Shown here piece by piece: positions 11,526 through 22,520 of a stretch of DNA of 64,000 nucleotides. A model generated the notes under the pieces. That model saw only the letters and a list, made by a program, of their open reading frames with translations. It ran no database searches and was not told the DNA's origin. The position numbers and the translations under genes were made by a program. Numbering within the stretch: the stretch's first letter is position 1; every line of letters begins with the position of its first letter. Source of the stretch: Setomelanomma holmii (Eukaryota; Ascomycota; Dothideomycetes; Pleosporales; Phaeosphaeriaceae); assembly GCA_010015745.1 (NCBI GenBank), contig ML978215.1, forward strand, positions 62,001 through 126,000, in the 5' to 3' direction.

Positions 11526-12433
11526 CTATGGAATGTTCGGGCTCCAACGTGGATGAGACTTGCGCCAGATTATTGCTTCCATGGTTATCGTGGTTGACCG
11601 ATCAAATGCCTTGAGCCTATTAACGTGCCAATTCTTCCACGCGACCTGGTTGACTTGGATATCGTTGCCGCAGTACGAACGTACCCAGCGATAGATCACG
11701 TCTTGGAATTGGAAACCCATGCCTTCCAGGTTCGGGAGACGCTCTGTCAAAAGATGTATCTCAGCACGGCTGAGTCGCCAGGAGGTGGGGCCAGCTAGTG
11801 TAATACGTCGCAGACTTTCAACCCGCTTGGGGTCACTCTCAGCAAGGTGGTCGAGCCAAGGTCGGAGGTCGAGGAAATCGATGGACACAACACTTCTGCT
11901 AAGGAAGAACTCTTGCGTATCGTTTCGAAATGCCTTGTTCGACGCCGCCAGTGCCCAGAAGCCTACCGGTTCAGGCGGTGCGTAGATTTTGTAGGTGCAT
12001 CGATCTTCCTCTGGACACATACCAGACCATTTGGGGTTGGCGCATAATAGTGGCGATGCTGGATTTGGCGAACGACATGGCGTCCAGGTGAATCTCGCTT
12101 TGTCGCCAGTGTCAGTCCCGTCATTGTGCACATGGATGATCGTTGTGTCGCAAAGGTAGGAGTCGATTTGGAGTCGAAGTCTGGAAAGCGGAGCGCGAAC
12201 TTAGTACATGTCTCACCATTTGAGTTGAACGATGGAGTAACGTACTCAGCTGGCAAACCTGAAAGGGTGGCTTCTGGGTTTTCCGGCGCGCGAAAAGCGG
12301 TGGCAGGATCGTCAAGAAGCTCAGGAGTAGATATTCGAGCCCTTTTGCTCTTACCAGACTAGTCTTTGGTTTGCTGTTTTCGGGGCTGTACCAGCACCCC
12401 AGAGTGTGATCGCTTCCGTCCAGCGAGTGTCAT
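11526..12433 (-). pseudogene. F-box/2EXR-like protein with in-frame stop
   Basis: The reconstruction is exon 1 12246-12433 (ATG at 12433), intron 12181-12245 (65 bp, GTACGT...TTCCAG) and exon 2 11526-12180. The splice recreates GLPAELRLQIDSYL, the LPxELRxxIYxxL signature that opens F-box-like and 2EXR fungal proteins. The rest of exon 2 fits that class: FWALAASNKAFRNDTQEFFL, VVSIDFLDLRPWL, then LRRITLAGPTSW. An in-frame TAG at 12359-12361 interrupts exon 1 after 24 codons, and no other ATG lies between it and LPAELR. Exon 1 otherwise reads on coherently (basic SGKSKRARIS, then TPELLDDPATAF). Either the gene is disrupted at its N-terminus, or an undetected splice or alternative start bypasses the stop; an intron of 33 bp ending at this TAG would be abnormally short. 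Confidence 0.6.
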
Positions 12434-12949
12434 GATGGATTTATAATGGAGGTGAACGTCAAGGAAGACTTCAAGTGAATGATGGCGATGATAGTTCAGC
12501 GGAATGTACCAATCATTTTTTATATCGTGTTTGGTCCATGGACTGCATGTCTCTGGAAAAGGCAGCAATATCGAGCTAGTCCGAGCGGGGCACGGCGGTT
12601 AGGCAGGAAACACGCTATCACGGGATCGCGTGATGTTCCAACTTTTAATAGAGCCTTGATGCCTGGAAGTGCTCGTAACTCATGGGATAGCATTTGTCTC
12701 GTGCAATGGTGTTGCAAGTAAGATCGTAAAGCAGAAGGCTAAGTTGTAGCAGTGGGCGTCGTGCGCGATCTGTATCTCTTTAGCGCGATCGGGCTTTGGA
12801 TGACGGGCATGCGGGAAGACGCGACGGACTCGTGGGAACCTTGACCACGACCACAACCGTCTAAGGGACATATCCAGTCGCATTACAATTGTGACTTGAT
12901 TTTCTTGTCATGTCGCAAAGGTTCCCCAACATGTCCTGAGACAGCCAGC
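12434..12949. other. Intergenic, divergent promoter region
   Basis: This is the shared upstream space of the F-box-like gene (-) and polymerase eta (+). I see no gene and no firm regulatory motif. Confidence 0.45.
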
Positions 12950-15124
12950 ATGTCCTCACCGGTGCCCAACTTCGCCTCCTCGCCCTTCTCCATCACCTCC
13001 CCGCGGCGCATACCAAAGTCGAAGTTCACATACAAGCAGCTTCACCAGCTGAAATCGTTCAGCCCGCAGACGCCCCTCAGGGTCATCGCACACGTCGATC
13101 TCGATGCCTTCTACGCACAATGCGAAACTGTTCGCCTCGGTATCGACCCGTCCCTACCTCTCGCAGTGCAGCAATGGCAAGGCCTCATAGCCATCAACTA
13201 TCCGGCGCGTGCCTTCGGCCTAAGTCGCCATGTCACTTCCACTGAAGCCTTGAAGCAGTGTCCCACACTCATCCTACAACACGTCGCAACATGGAAGGAA
13301 GGCGACGAGAAGTGGGCATACCACGAGGACTCCTTCAAGAACATGGCAACACACAAAGTCAGCTTAGATCCATACCGTATGGAATGTCGGAAGATCTTGA
13401 AGTGCATCAAAGCATCTTTGCCTGAGAAAGAGCAGCGTGTGGAGAAGGCGAGCATTGACGAGGTCTTCATGGATCTTAGTGCTCAAGTACACACGATACT
13501 GCTGGAGAGATACCCCGAGCTGAGAGGACCCGCGCCATACGACGACCCAACAGAGCGACTACCCAAGGTACCAACCACTGTGCTGGACTGGGCTGCTGAT
13601 GCTCTCGTTGAGACGGGAGAAGACGATGGCGAAGATCGAGACCCTGACTGGGACGATGTGTGTATGGTCATCGCTTCTGAGATCGTACGAGACGTCCGCA
13701 AGACCATCAAGGACACCCTTGGCTATACTTGCTCAGGAGGTGTGGCGAAGAACAAAATGCTGGCGAAACTAGGATCAGGATACAAGAAGCCGAATCAGCA
13801 GACTGTGATACGCAATCGCGCCGTCAAACACTTTCTATCAGAGATGAAATTTACAAAGATTCGCATGCTGGGCGGCAAGCTTGGTGAGGAAGTAGTCGCA
13901 ATGTTTGGCACAGACAAAGTCAGAGATCTGGTCAACCAGCCGTTGGAGCAATTGAAGAAGCTAGGCGATGACACGGGCAGCTGGCTTTATGGTATCATTC
14001 GAGGTGAAGACAACAGCGAGGTCAACCCACGGACCCAGATCAAAAGCATGCTGTCGGCAAAGTCTTTCAGGCCAGCTATTAATTCCTTTGAGCAAGGTGT
14101 GAGGTGGCTGCGCATTTTCGTGGCCGACATTTTCTCAAGATGCGTGGAAGAAGGCGTGTTGGAAAACAAACGACGGCCCAAGACTATCAACTTGCACCAT
14201 AGGCAGGGTGCTCAAACAAGGAGTCGACAAGCGCCCATTCCGCAAGGCAAACCACTATCAGAGGCCATGCTCTTCGACCTCGCCAAGAATCTTCTGGCGC
14301 AAGTCATTGTTGATGGGCGAGCCTGGCCCTGCGCAAACCTGTCTTTAAGTGTTGGTGGCTTCGAGGATGGTATTACAAATAACAAGGGTATTGGTGGCTT
14401 TCTCGTGCGCGGCGACGAAGCCAAAGCCATGATGTCCAATGGCAGACCGACAGCTACTGGCGAGCCGCCAGCGAAGAGACGAAGAACGAAGGGCAACATT
14501 GCACAATTCTTTGGTCCGAACAGCGACAAGAGGAAGGAGTTCGATGCTGCACGAGCTATACTCCTCAAGACACACAGCGAGTCGACGCGAGATGAAACAG
14601 AAGATGAAGTCGACGAACATGAAGGCGAAGATTTCTTTGGAGACGCCCCATTCGATGAGCCTTTGAGACCATCCACGCCTGAAGTTCAACGACCTCTTTC
14701 GACTGACCAGGGTTTCATGTCTAACGCACCACCATCCGCACAGCCGCCAATTGCCGAAAATTCTCCATCATCCAAGCCGCAGTATTCGGATTTGCTAGAG
14801 ACATCAGCACCTCGTTCTCAAGCTCCACTTCATCAAGCATCTTTGGACAGCTACTTCTGCGCGCAGTGCAATCTGAGTATGCCTCAAGCCGAGAAAGCTG
14901 AGCACATAGACTATCATTTCGCACTCGACTTATCGAAGGAGATGCGGCATGAAGCTCGGACTTCATCGCCTCTGCCTCAGCCCATTGCGTCGGATGGGCG
15001 AAAGTCGTCCGGTGGCCATAAATCGACTAGAGGAAGAGGTCGTCCACCGGGGAGCGGTGGACTAAACAAGACTAGTGGTGTGGAGAAGGGCCAAGCGAAG
15101 TTAGCTTTTGGACGGCAAGGCTGA
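12950..15124 (+). CDS. RAD30: DNA polymerase eta (translesion polymerase)
   Basis: This Y-family polymerase copies past UV photoproducts in the nucleus. I chose the ATG at 12950 (724 residues, MSSPVPNFASS); an in-frame ATG at 12896 would add 18 residues of unlikely sequence. Catalytic carboxylates are visible: D50 and D52 in HVDLDAFYAQCE, and D170/E171 in SIDEVFMDLS. The palm/fingers motif INYPARAFGLSR, the thumb (SGGVAKNKMLAKLGS) and the little-finger region follow in order. The C-terminus has a C2H2 ubiquitin-binding zinc finger (C637-x2-C640 ... H652-x3-H656), expected to bind mono-ubiquitinated PCNA. An internal IAQFFGP segment and the C-terminal AKLAFG resemble PCNA-interacting sequences, which is inference. 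The gene appears intronless and intact. Confidence 0.96.
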   Translation: MSSPVPNFASSPFSITSPRRIPKSKFTYKQLHQLKSFSPQTPLRVIAHVDLDAFYAQCETVRLGIDPSLPLAVQQWQGLIAINYPARAFGLSRHVTSTEALKQCPTLILQHVATWKEGDEKWAYHEDSFKNMATHKVSLDPYRMECRKILKCIKASLPEKEQRVEKASIDEVFMDLSAQVHTILLERYPELRGPAPYDDPTERLPKVPTTVLDWAADALVETGEDDGEDRDPDWDDVCMVIASEIVRDVRKTIKDTLGYTCSGGVAKNKMLAKLGSGYKKPNQQTVIRNRAVKHFLSEMKFTKIRMLGGKLGEEVVAMFGTDKVRDLVNQPLEQLKKLGDDTGSWLYGIIRGEDNSEVNPRTQIKSMLSAKSFRPAINSFEQGVRWLRIFVADIFSRCVEEGVLENKRRPKTINLHHRQGAQTRSRQAPIPQGKPLSEAMLFDLAKNLLAQVIVDGRAWPCANLSLSVGGFEDGITNNKGIGGFLVRGDEAKAMMSNGRPTATGEPPAKRRRTKGNIAQFFGPNSDKRKEFDAARAILLKTHSESTRDETEDEVDEHEGEDFFGDAPFDEPLRPSTPEVQRPLSTDQGFMSNAPPSAQPPIAENSPSSKPQYSDLLETSAPRSQAPLHQASLDSYFCAQCNLSMPQAEKAEHIDYHFALDLSKEMRHEARTSSPLPQPIASDGRKSSGGHKSTRGRGRPPGSGGLNKTSGVEKGQAKLAFGRQG

Positions 15125-15507
15125 GTCTGGTTGGAGCACTGCCACCTCTCGCTCTAGCACGCGACACGTGACTTGGTCGCTCAGCCCGGTACGGTCTTTA
15201 AGCCTATCTGCCTTGAAAACTGCCTGCACCGCTAGTCCTCTCAGCTCACCGGACTTGGATGCCATACACGAGGAAGCTCGCTTTGAGGTCCACAACTGAG
15301 ACAAAGATAATAGTCCCGAGCTTGATTGGCTTTGCAACGGCGTGAGCATGCATGTTGATAGGACACTGCAGATGTAGCCGTCTTGACCCGCGCCCGACGC
15401 TCTCCATGTCCAGCTCCGAAAAGCGATATATACGACCTCAATCCCGCCTACCTCGTCTATGCTGGCTTCGCCCTTGAAGTTGTATCTCTGCAAATCACGA
15501 CTCGACC
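15125..15507. other. Intergenic, promoter of the VWA/alpha-kinase gene
   Basis: This 383-bp gap separates two same-strand genes. Nothing further can be supported; frames on the minus strand are shadows. Confidence 0.5.
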
Positions 15508-18253
15508 ATGGCTCCAAGCGCTTTCAACCCTTCTCATGCTTCGATTTCACGTTCGCAAATAACGCGAGACGACATTCAGACTATGACGAATCAATTGCGA
15601 GATGTCTCCTTGGCCCGGGCGTCTGCAGCAATTACGGCGTCTTCTCCTAGCTCGACACTGTGTGGCGGCGACGCGTCACGTACTATCAGCAACCGCGATT
15701 ACAACCCTTCATCCTCTTCAGCCTCGGCAGCAAGAACTTTATCCACTTCCTCCCGTACCCGCGAGCGACTGCGCCAGGCTGAAATGGAGCGAGACGAGTT
15801 ACGCCAAGTCATGCTGGAAGAAAGGGCGAATGCGTCTGAGATGCGACGCTTCGCGGAGAGGAATCATGCTCTAGCCGAGCGGCTCCGGCGTGAAGGGAGG
15901 TCTGTTTCAGTTGGTCTCTCCGCAACCGATGCGAAGCTTCGCATGCTTGAACTCGAACGTGATGCTCGCAAGGCCAGGGCCGAGAGGAAAGCACTTCCGA
16001 AAGGCATGTTCAAGGCTGCATGTTCCACCGATCTACTTTTCCTCATCGATACGACCGGATCGATGTATAGTTACATAGATGCTGCCAAGAAGCAGGTCCT
16101 CGACATCGTCAACGACATCGAAGCTACCTTCCTCAACGACGTCGACGTGCGCATTGCCGTTGTGAGCTACAAAGATCATGGTGACTTTAATCATCTTGCA
16201 TTCATCGATTTCACGAAGTCAGTAAGAGACGTCCGTGCTTTCATCGAACGGCTCACCGCGTCTGGAGGCGGAGACGCACCGGAAGATGTTCTTGGAGGAC
16301 TTCAAAAAGCGTTGAGCCTCTCTTGGGATCAGCAGACGCGATGCATCATTCATATTGCCGATGCTCCTGCGCACGGCAATCTGCTCAACAACTGTACTGA
16401 TGACCAGTACCCTGTTCCCGGAAGTGAAGCACACCAGTACGTAATGTCGATGTACGAACCACACTTGAGACACACACTGACTTCGTTCATCAACCTTTAG
16501 TCTCACTCATGAACCACTGCTAAAAGATATGATCTCCAAGAATATCAACTACACCTTCCTGCGCATTTTGAATCTAACCGACATGATGACATATGCGTTC
16601 TTGAAGGAGTACATTAGTGCAGCCGCCGATGGTAATTTGCACACGTCAAACAGCTACTATCTCGAGTCACTCGACAGACTTGATTCAGAGTCTCGCAGCT
16701 CGTCGGTCACTGCCAAGTCTAAGCTGCTGTTCATCGAGGAAGAGTTAGGCACTGCTTACAATACTTTGCGACGCCTAGTAGTCAGCACTGTTGCATCTTC
16801 GGCCTCCCGTACCGCAGTTCGTATGTCTTCGCAACACCCAAACAAAGCATGGGGTACTAAGACCCAGAAGACAAAACTTGCAATGCTTAGCGAAGAGGAA
16901 ATACCGGAAGAAATAGAGCTAGATACTGCTCCTCCAGACTGGGAGTCCTCCAATCACATGGACGAGAAACTGGTCGTGGAAGGCTTTTCACCAGACATTG
17001 TTGAGCACGGTGCACGCACTCTCGATTACAAGATGGCCAACGACGACAACATCACGATGAGTGTTTCCGAACTCACCATCTTGAAGAAGTCACGCCCCTT
17101 CGCTCAGGGAGCAATGCGTCTAGCCTTTTATGCACGGACAGCATCTTCCGATCATCACTTCGTTGTCAAGTCGTTCAAACGTGGCGGTAAGCGCCTCGCA
17201 CATTTGGTGGAAGACATGCGTTGCCAAGCGCTCTGCAAAGCCTTCGCACTGGAATTCAATGCTCTTTCCAACGAAGAAAAGTCCATCGATTTCATCGCGA
17301 CTACCTGCTTCAAGGGCAAGTCGGATGCAGTAGACAATTGTCTTTCCCTCGAGCCATTTATCCAAGGGGAATACGTCAAGTACAACAATAATTGTGGCTG
17401 GATCAATGAAGCCAAGCGCAACGATCGCTTCAATCAGATCGCGCAAGCCTTCTCTCACTTTACATTCGAGCGGTCGCAAGGTCGTTTCCTCGTCTGCGAC
17501 TTACAAGGTGTGGGCTGCAGTCTCACCGATCCCGCCATCCACACACGCGATGCAGAGCGCTTCAAGTTGACCGACTCTAATCTCGGCGAAGACGGCTTCA
17601 AGTTCTTTTTCTCGACTCACGTGTGTAACGATATCTGTCAGACTCTTGCACTCAAGTCCAACGCTTCCATGTTCCGCCCTGGCGGTGAATTCGCGTTCCG
17701 AGCAGATTGGCCGCACCTGCGCAAGACCACTTGTTGTTCGAACAAGCTATGCGGCAAGATCATTCGCATCTCCACGGCGTACCGCTCGGACGATTACCCG
17801 GGTTTCTACTGGTGTGAGTACTGTTGGCCACAATTAGCCTCTGGTAAGCAGAAGTGGCTGTGCCTTGAAAGCGACGAAAGCGACGGTGATGAGCTCATTC
17901 ACGAGTTCAAAATTTCACCTTTCTTCTACGAGTCGCAGGGCCGCAGAGCGCCGCGCAAGTGCCCTGAACATCGCTCGGAGTACGAGTCGTCGCTTGATAG
18001 ACGAGACGAATTGGTCATTGAGGAGGCTCCGGATGTGGTGCCGCTGTCTCCAAGCAGTCAAGCGTCGCATACGCCAAATACTTCTCCTACGCCCGCTGCA
18101 AGTGCTGCTACCGCTGCTACGCTAGCCACACCCACGTCGCCGAGTGCAATTGCGACAACTACAGGTGTCAAGAATACGAATAGTCTCTGGGCGAGATTGA
18201 AGTCGGCGACGAAGATTAAGAGGTCGTCTTCGAAGAACCTGCTGGCGTCATGA
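15508..18253 (+). CDS. von Willebrand A domain / alpha-kinase fusion protein
   Basis: The exons are 15508-16436 and 16501-18253, separated by a 64-bp intron (GTACGT...CTTTAG), giving 893 residues. The N-terminal 100 or so residues are Ser-rich and are followed by a charged, coiled-coil-like segment (RERLRQAEMERDEL). A VWA domain begins near residue 172, with a MIDAS motif D181-T-T-G-S-M and a downstream TASGGGDAPEDVLGGL loop. The alpha-kinase domain follows: FVVKSFK (lysine K533), FLVCDLQGVG (D643) with TDP, NLGEDG, and the zinc-site cluster H683-x-C685-x3-C689. Two further Cys pairs (CCSNKLCGK, WCEYC) come after it, and the tail is Ser/Thr/Ala-rich. The architecture matches Dictyostelium VwkA-type atypical kinases; the substrate in fungi is unknown to me. 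Catalytic residues look intact. Confidence 0.9.
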
Positions 18254-18410
18254 GCTGCGTCCACGTTTTGACATCGTCTTGTTCACATGTACACTCACTT
18301 CGGACTTTGGACGGATGTGATCTTCAAACAACGAATTTACAACTTGACTCTATGTTGGAAACCGTACTAAGTGTGAAAATTATTTGAATTTCTATATCTC
18401 CTGCGAACAC

Positions 18411-18911
18411 ATGAACTCTAACAAGATCTCCGGGTGCACAACCTACTTGATCTCAAGTTCAAGGCAGCAAGTCTTGCTGGAGCTCGTGCAATGTCAGAAC
18501 AGGGAAGAGGTGTCACGCTCTTTACTGTCGTCACTATCAAACCTTTTACGGTCAAGACCCCTGCCCATCCTTCTGAAAAAGTCTAACATTGGTGCACATG
18601 CACCTCTCTCCATCTTCAGATCCTGCTTCATTCAAAGTATATCAGAGCTTTCTGGAGATGATGCGAATCCCAGCACATGGGAACTGTGGCGAGTTGCCAG
18701 TATGTTGTACCTCTTCCATGGTCCAACACGATGCTGACTTCCTCATCTAGGTGCAATCAGCATTGTTGTCGTTGTGCTGACTTTGCTCATGCCCTGCTAT
18801 ATCACGATACCAGGCAGTCCTTTGTGGCATAGAAACCGCATCTTGCGTCGTTTGCGAGGGTGGTACGTCAGGTCGCGAGAAGGACACTCCCAACGTCAAA
18901 GGAGATGCTGA
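18411..18911 (+). CDS. Possible small single-TM protein
   Basis: This is a tentative two-exon gene: 18411-18699 and 18751-18911, over a 51-bp intron (GTATGT...CATCTAG), giving 149 residues. The splice produces a coherent C-terminus: STWELWRVASAISIVVVVLT, then a membrane segment (SIVVVVLTLLMPCYIT) and a basic tail (RNRILRRLRGWYVRSR), as in a tail-anchored or type I/II membrane protein. The first half is unremarkable and the start is uncertain. I recognise no family. Support rests on the good splice sites and the membrane/basic topology that they create. Confidence 0.4.
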
Positions 18912-19791
18912 TGGTCAGAAAATGGCGTGATGTGGGAGCTGAAGCAAGCAACCTACCTAGCAAGGCAGGTACGACAAGGTCCTAGATGCCACTCATGTCG
19001 CAACGATCGTGACAGAAGCATGCGGAAGCTTAGGTGGAGGCGAGACAAACCCGCATCGAGGTTGAATGCGATCAATCCTTAATGAGAGTGTGCGGTCAAC
19101 CTGGTAACGAAGCAGCAGTATTATAGAACATATGCGAGCCAGGGAGCCTTTCACTCTGCAGCTCACAACCATGGTCCGGATCTGATTATTGACCAACGAA
19201 GAAAGCTTGAAACGGTCTTCTTGATGGGGATGGATCGCACGTGTCGGCCACTTTGCATAACATTCGGCTCGAATTGTTCGTGTGCTCCGGTCCAGAGCTC
19301 CGACCGTGCGAAATTCATTCGGCATAACGACGTCGCGTGCAGTGCGTGCATCTATCCCACCGGCAGGCTCTGAGTTTGTTCATTACAACATGTGGCTTTG
19401 AGAGAAGCCATTATGGCATAATCATTGCCAACTATTGCGCTTTTTGCCACGCATCTAGATATGGCGTGCAGTAACAATCCTCTGAAGCATGCTGACGCCC
19501 AACAACCTCTGAACGGGAACTCGACTGCACCAAAGAATTCTCGAAGCGTTGGGGCGGCCTGCCAGACGTGTGGCAAGGCACGTATCTAGTGGAGTTCCAA
19601 ACCCACTGATGCATCGTCATTCGGTAACGGGACGCCGGCGCAGATTGAATTTTCGAAGCTGCCGAGTCGGGCATAGCCATTGCGATCGCAACATGCGGTC
19701 CACCGATGTCGTTCTGCGAAAGTGCGCGACAAAGAGATTAAGTGTTTTAGGTAGAAGAGAAGGAAGAGACGTCAAGCACGCGACTTTCACA
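18912..19791. other. Intergenic, upstream of OPT pseudogene
   Basis: No gene is supported. Frames on the minus strand (60-110 codons) overlap each other and resemble nothing. Confidence 0.45.
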
Positions 19792-22087
19792 ATGGCTTCA
19801 GCTGCTGAGCTCAAGGTCAGGACGGTAAGCGCTGAGCTTAAAGACGACAAGCTCAGCGCCCAGGCCTCAAGCGAGGCTGTTAGCGCAGCCTCCAGTCCCG
19901 TGACGTCAGCCGAACCTACCAAAACAGGGGTCGCGTCCACTGCGACACCATCGTTACTCGACAAGGAGGACAACACCGCTATTGTCGAGGAAGAAGCCCA
20001 CGATGATCCCGAGATCGCCCAGTTGCCGCTCATCGTTCGCCAGCTCGTGTCGCTGGAGGACGACTAGACTCTTCCCACCATAACCTTTCGCTACTTTGTG
20101 CTTGCACTTTTCTTCGTGGTCCCTGGAGCTTTTCTGTCGCAGATGAGCCACTTCCGCACGACCCAGGCACCATACTCGATCTTCTTCGTTCAGATTGCAT
20201 GTCACTATGCTGGCCATTCTCTGGCCGACCATTTACCGGCTTGGACGGTCAGACTGCCTTTCGGATGCAGCTTCAACCTGAACCCTGCGCCATGGAGCAT
20301 CAAGGAGCATGTCTTGGTTACTCTCACAGCTGCATCAGGCGCGACATACAATCTTGCCTACACGCCAAGCTCGATGGCTGAATTGTACTACGACACTAAG
20401 ATCAACGCCGGGGTTGCCATATTCTTCATGATGGCGATTGTGTGGGTTGGATATGCCATTGCCGCACTTGCTCGGACAATGCTGCTATGGGAGCCTGAGT
20501 ACATCTGGCCGCAGGCACTCATGCAAACAACGCTTTTCGAGACTTTCCGGAAGCAAGATCGCCAGAGTCGACTAGCGAAGCGACAGATGATCGTGTTCTT
20601 CTCCTATCTAATCGGGATGACATTATGGCAATTCCTGCCCGAGTATATTTTCCCTATGACATCCTCCCTGGCTTTCCTCTGCTGGGTGGCACCAAGGAAT
20701 CCAGTCGCGAGCTTCATCGGCTCCGGTCTCGGCGGGATGGGCTTCATGAACCTGTCTCTGGATTGGTCCAACCTCAACTGGAACGGATCGTCCGTTATGA
20801 TCACACCCTTCTGGACGCAAGTCATTCTGTTCCTTGCCTTCGCCTTCAACTGTTGGGTCCTTCTTCCCGCCGCAAAGTGGGCAAACTTGGCTCGTACAAG
20901 CACGGCTTAATGTCGAACTCGCTTCTCACCGCTAATGGCACCAAATATCCCACCCTTCAGATCATCAATCCTGACTTCAGCCTCAATCAGACTGCTTACG
21001 AAGAGCATGGCCCAGTGTATATGGGTCTACAGAACATCTGGGCAACCTTTTTTAGCTATGCCAAACTGCCCTCGGCGTTTGTTTGGATGGCCACATTTGG
21101 TGCATCATCAATCATTGCGACGTTGAAGAAGAACAAGATCGCACGGCAAGCCCGGAAGGAAGCCGCGAATCAACAGTCCGCCAACGGAGCGTCTGCACCT
21201 AACACCCACCATCAGTACACTGATCGCCTCAACGTACTGCAACGCTCGTACAAAGAAGTACCAGCATGTCGGTTTGGCCTCTTGTTCGTCGTCGGAGCCG
21301 TCATCATATTTGCAATCGTTGGTGCTGGGCAGCTCTTTGTCCCGGTCTGGACGGTGATTGTTGGGCTGGCTACAGGTGTCGTCGTCGTTGTTCCACTGGG
21401 TTACCTTTATGCCATTTCCAACTACCAGGTAGCGATTGGCGACTTCAACGAGCTTATGTACGGATACATGGTCCAGACAAAAGCTGGCGCTGGCCACCAT
21501 CATCCCTGTGGGCCGTCTGTCTATGGAAGCATCGCTAGTGACGCCTGGTATAGGGCGCAGTACATGCTGCAAGATCAGCGCATCGGGCACTACATGCACA
21601 TACCACCTCGTACGGTGTTCTTTAGCCAGATCTTGGCAGCTTTCTAGACATATCCATCAACTACGGTGTTATCCGCTGGGTCCTGAACACGAAGTTCGAT
21701 TACCTTTCCGGCAAGAAGACAGACCCCTTGCATCAATAGACTGGTCAGGCCCTCGTGTCAGCCAACACCCTTGGTGTTCAATACGCCATCATTGGTCCAA
21801 AGCGCATGTTCAGCCAGGCCATTTTCCGTTCTCTCCCGTACGCTTCCCTATTCAGAGCTCTCTCACCTCTCGTGCTGTACGCACTTCATCGCGCATTTCC
21901 CAGGTCCAAGCTCAAGTTTCACCTCTGGAACACGACTATCTTCTTTTCTGGCATGGCAGTGTTCTACGGCAATATCTCGACTGGGTATTTCAGCGCGTTT
22001 GTCGGCGGGTTTGTTGCAATGTACTGGATCTTCCGACATCACTTTAAGATCTGGAAGAGGTACAACTACATTGTGGCTGCTGCGTAG
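19792..22087 (+). pseudogene. Oligopeptide transporter (OPT/Isp4 type), broken
   Basis: The conceptual product would be a plasma-membrane proton-coupled oligopeptide transporter of about 760 residues. Starting at ATG 19792 (MASAAELKVRTVS), family motifs follow in order: IAQLPLIVRQLVSLEDD, VVPGAFLSQMSHFRTT, LAYTPSSMAELYY, ISNYQVAIGDFNELMYGYM, HHHPCGPSVYGSIASDAWYR, FHLWNTTIFFSGMAVFYGNI and YWIFRHHF to the usual end NYIVAAA. Four lesions break it: TAG at 20065-20067 directly after LEDD; a -1 frameshift near 20880 (expected KWGKLGSYKHGLMSN, one G missing); a -1 frameshift near 21645 before INYGVIRWVL; and TAG at 21737-21739 in HQ*TGQAL, where the family has Trp. Conservation between lesions is high, so inactivation is recent. 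A run of 13 T lies just downstream (22121-22133). Confidence 0.92.
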
Positions 22088-22520
22088 GATGCGGCATCCA
22101 ACTTGAACATGTTACTCATCTTTTTTTTTTTTTGGGAGTGGCAAGCAGATCAAGATGCTGGATTGGTGGGGAAACAATGCAGACAGTGTGGAGAGGTGCT
22201 TTGCATCGGAGTGATCACCAGAAAGATATCGGTGACTTTGGCTCATGCCCGGTCGCGAAAGGTTTGGGCGGGACGCGTAATTGGGCTGGCATCGTATCTT
22301 GGGATGGTACCCAATCACGTCCAGCCATGAGTTCAGCCCCTTCGTGTGTGGCGCAGGGCTGAGTGCTGGGCTCGCTTGCGTCCTCGGTGCCTAACTCTTC
22401 ATGATCAGCACTTTATCACAGTATAAGCTTGTTACATCATTAAACATCGTTCTCCGCCTTAATCGTACCACCATCGCGCATAGCATCCGTTTCGAAACAG
22501 TAGCGTAAGCGCCAATCAAT
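22088..22520. other. Intergenic with a T13 tract
   Basis: The stretch holds the pseudogene 3' flank with a homopolymer of 13 T at 22121-22133, and the promoter of the HET gene. No coding frame is supported. Confidence 0.5.

Noticed and set aside
20625..20880. First part of a 340-codon plus-strand ORF as an N-terminal domain
   Set aside because: Its first 85 or so codons are the +1 shadow of the transporter frame; only the part after the frameshift near 20880 is transporter sequence.
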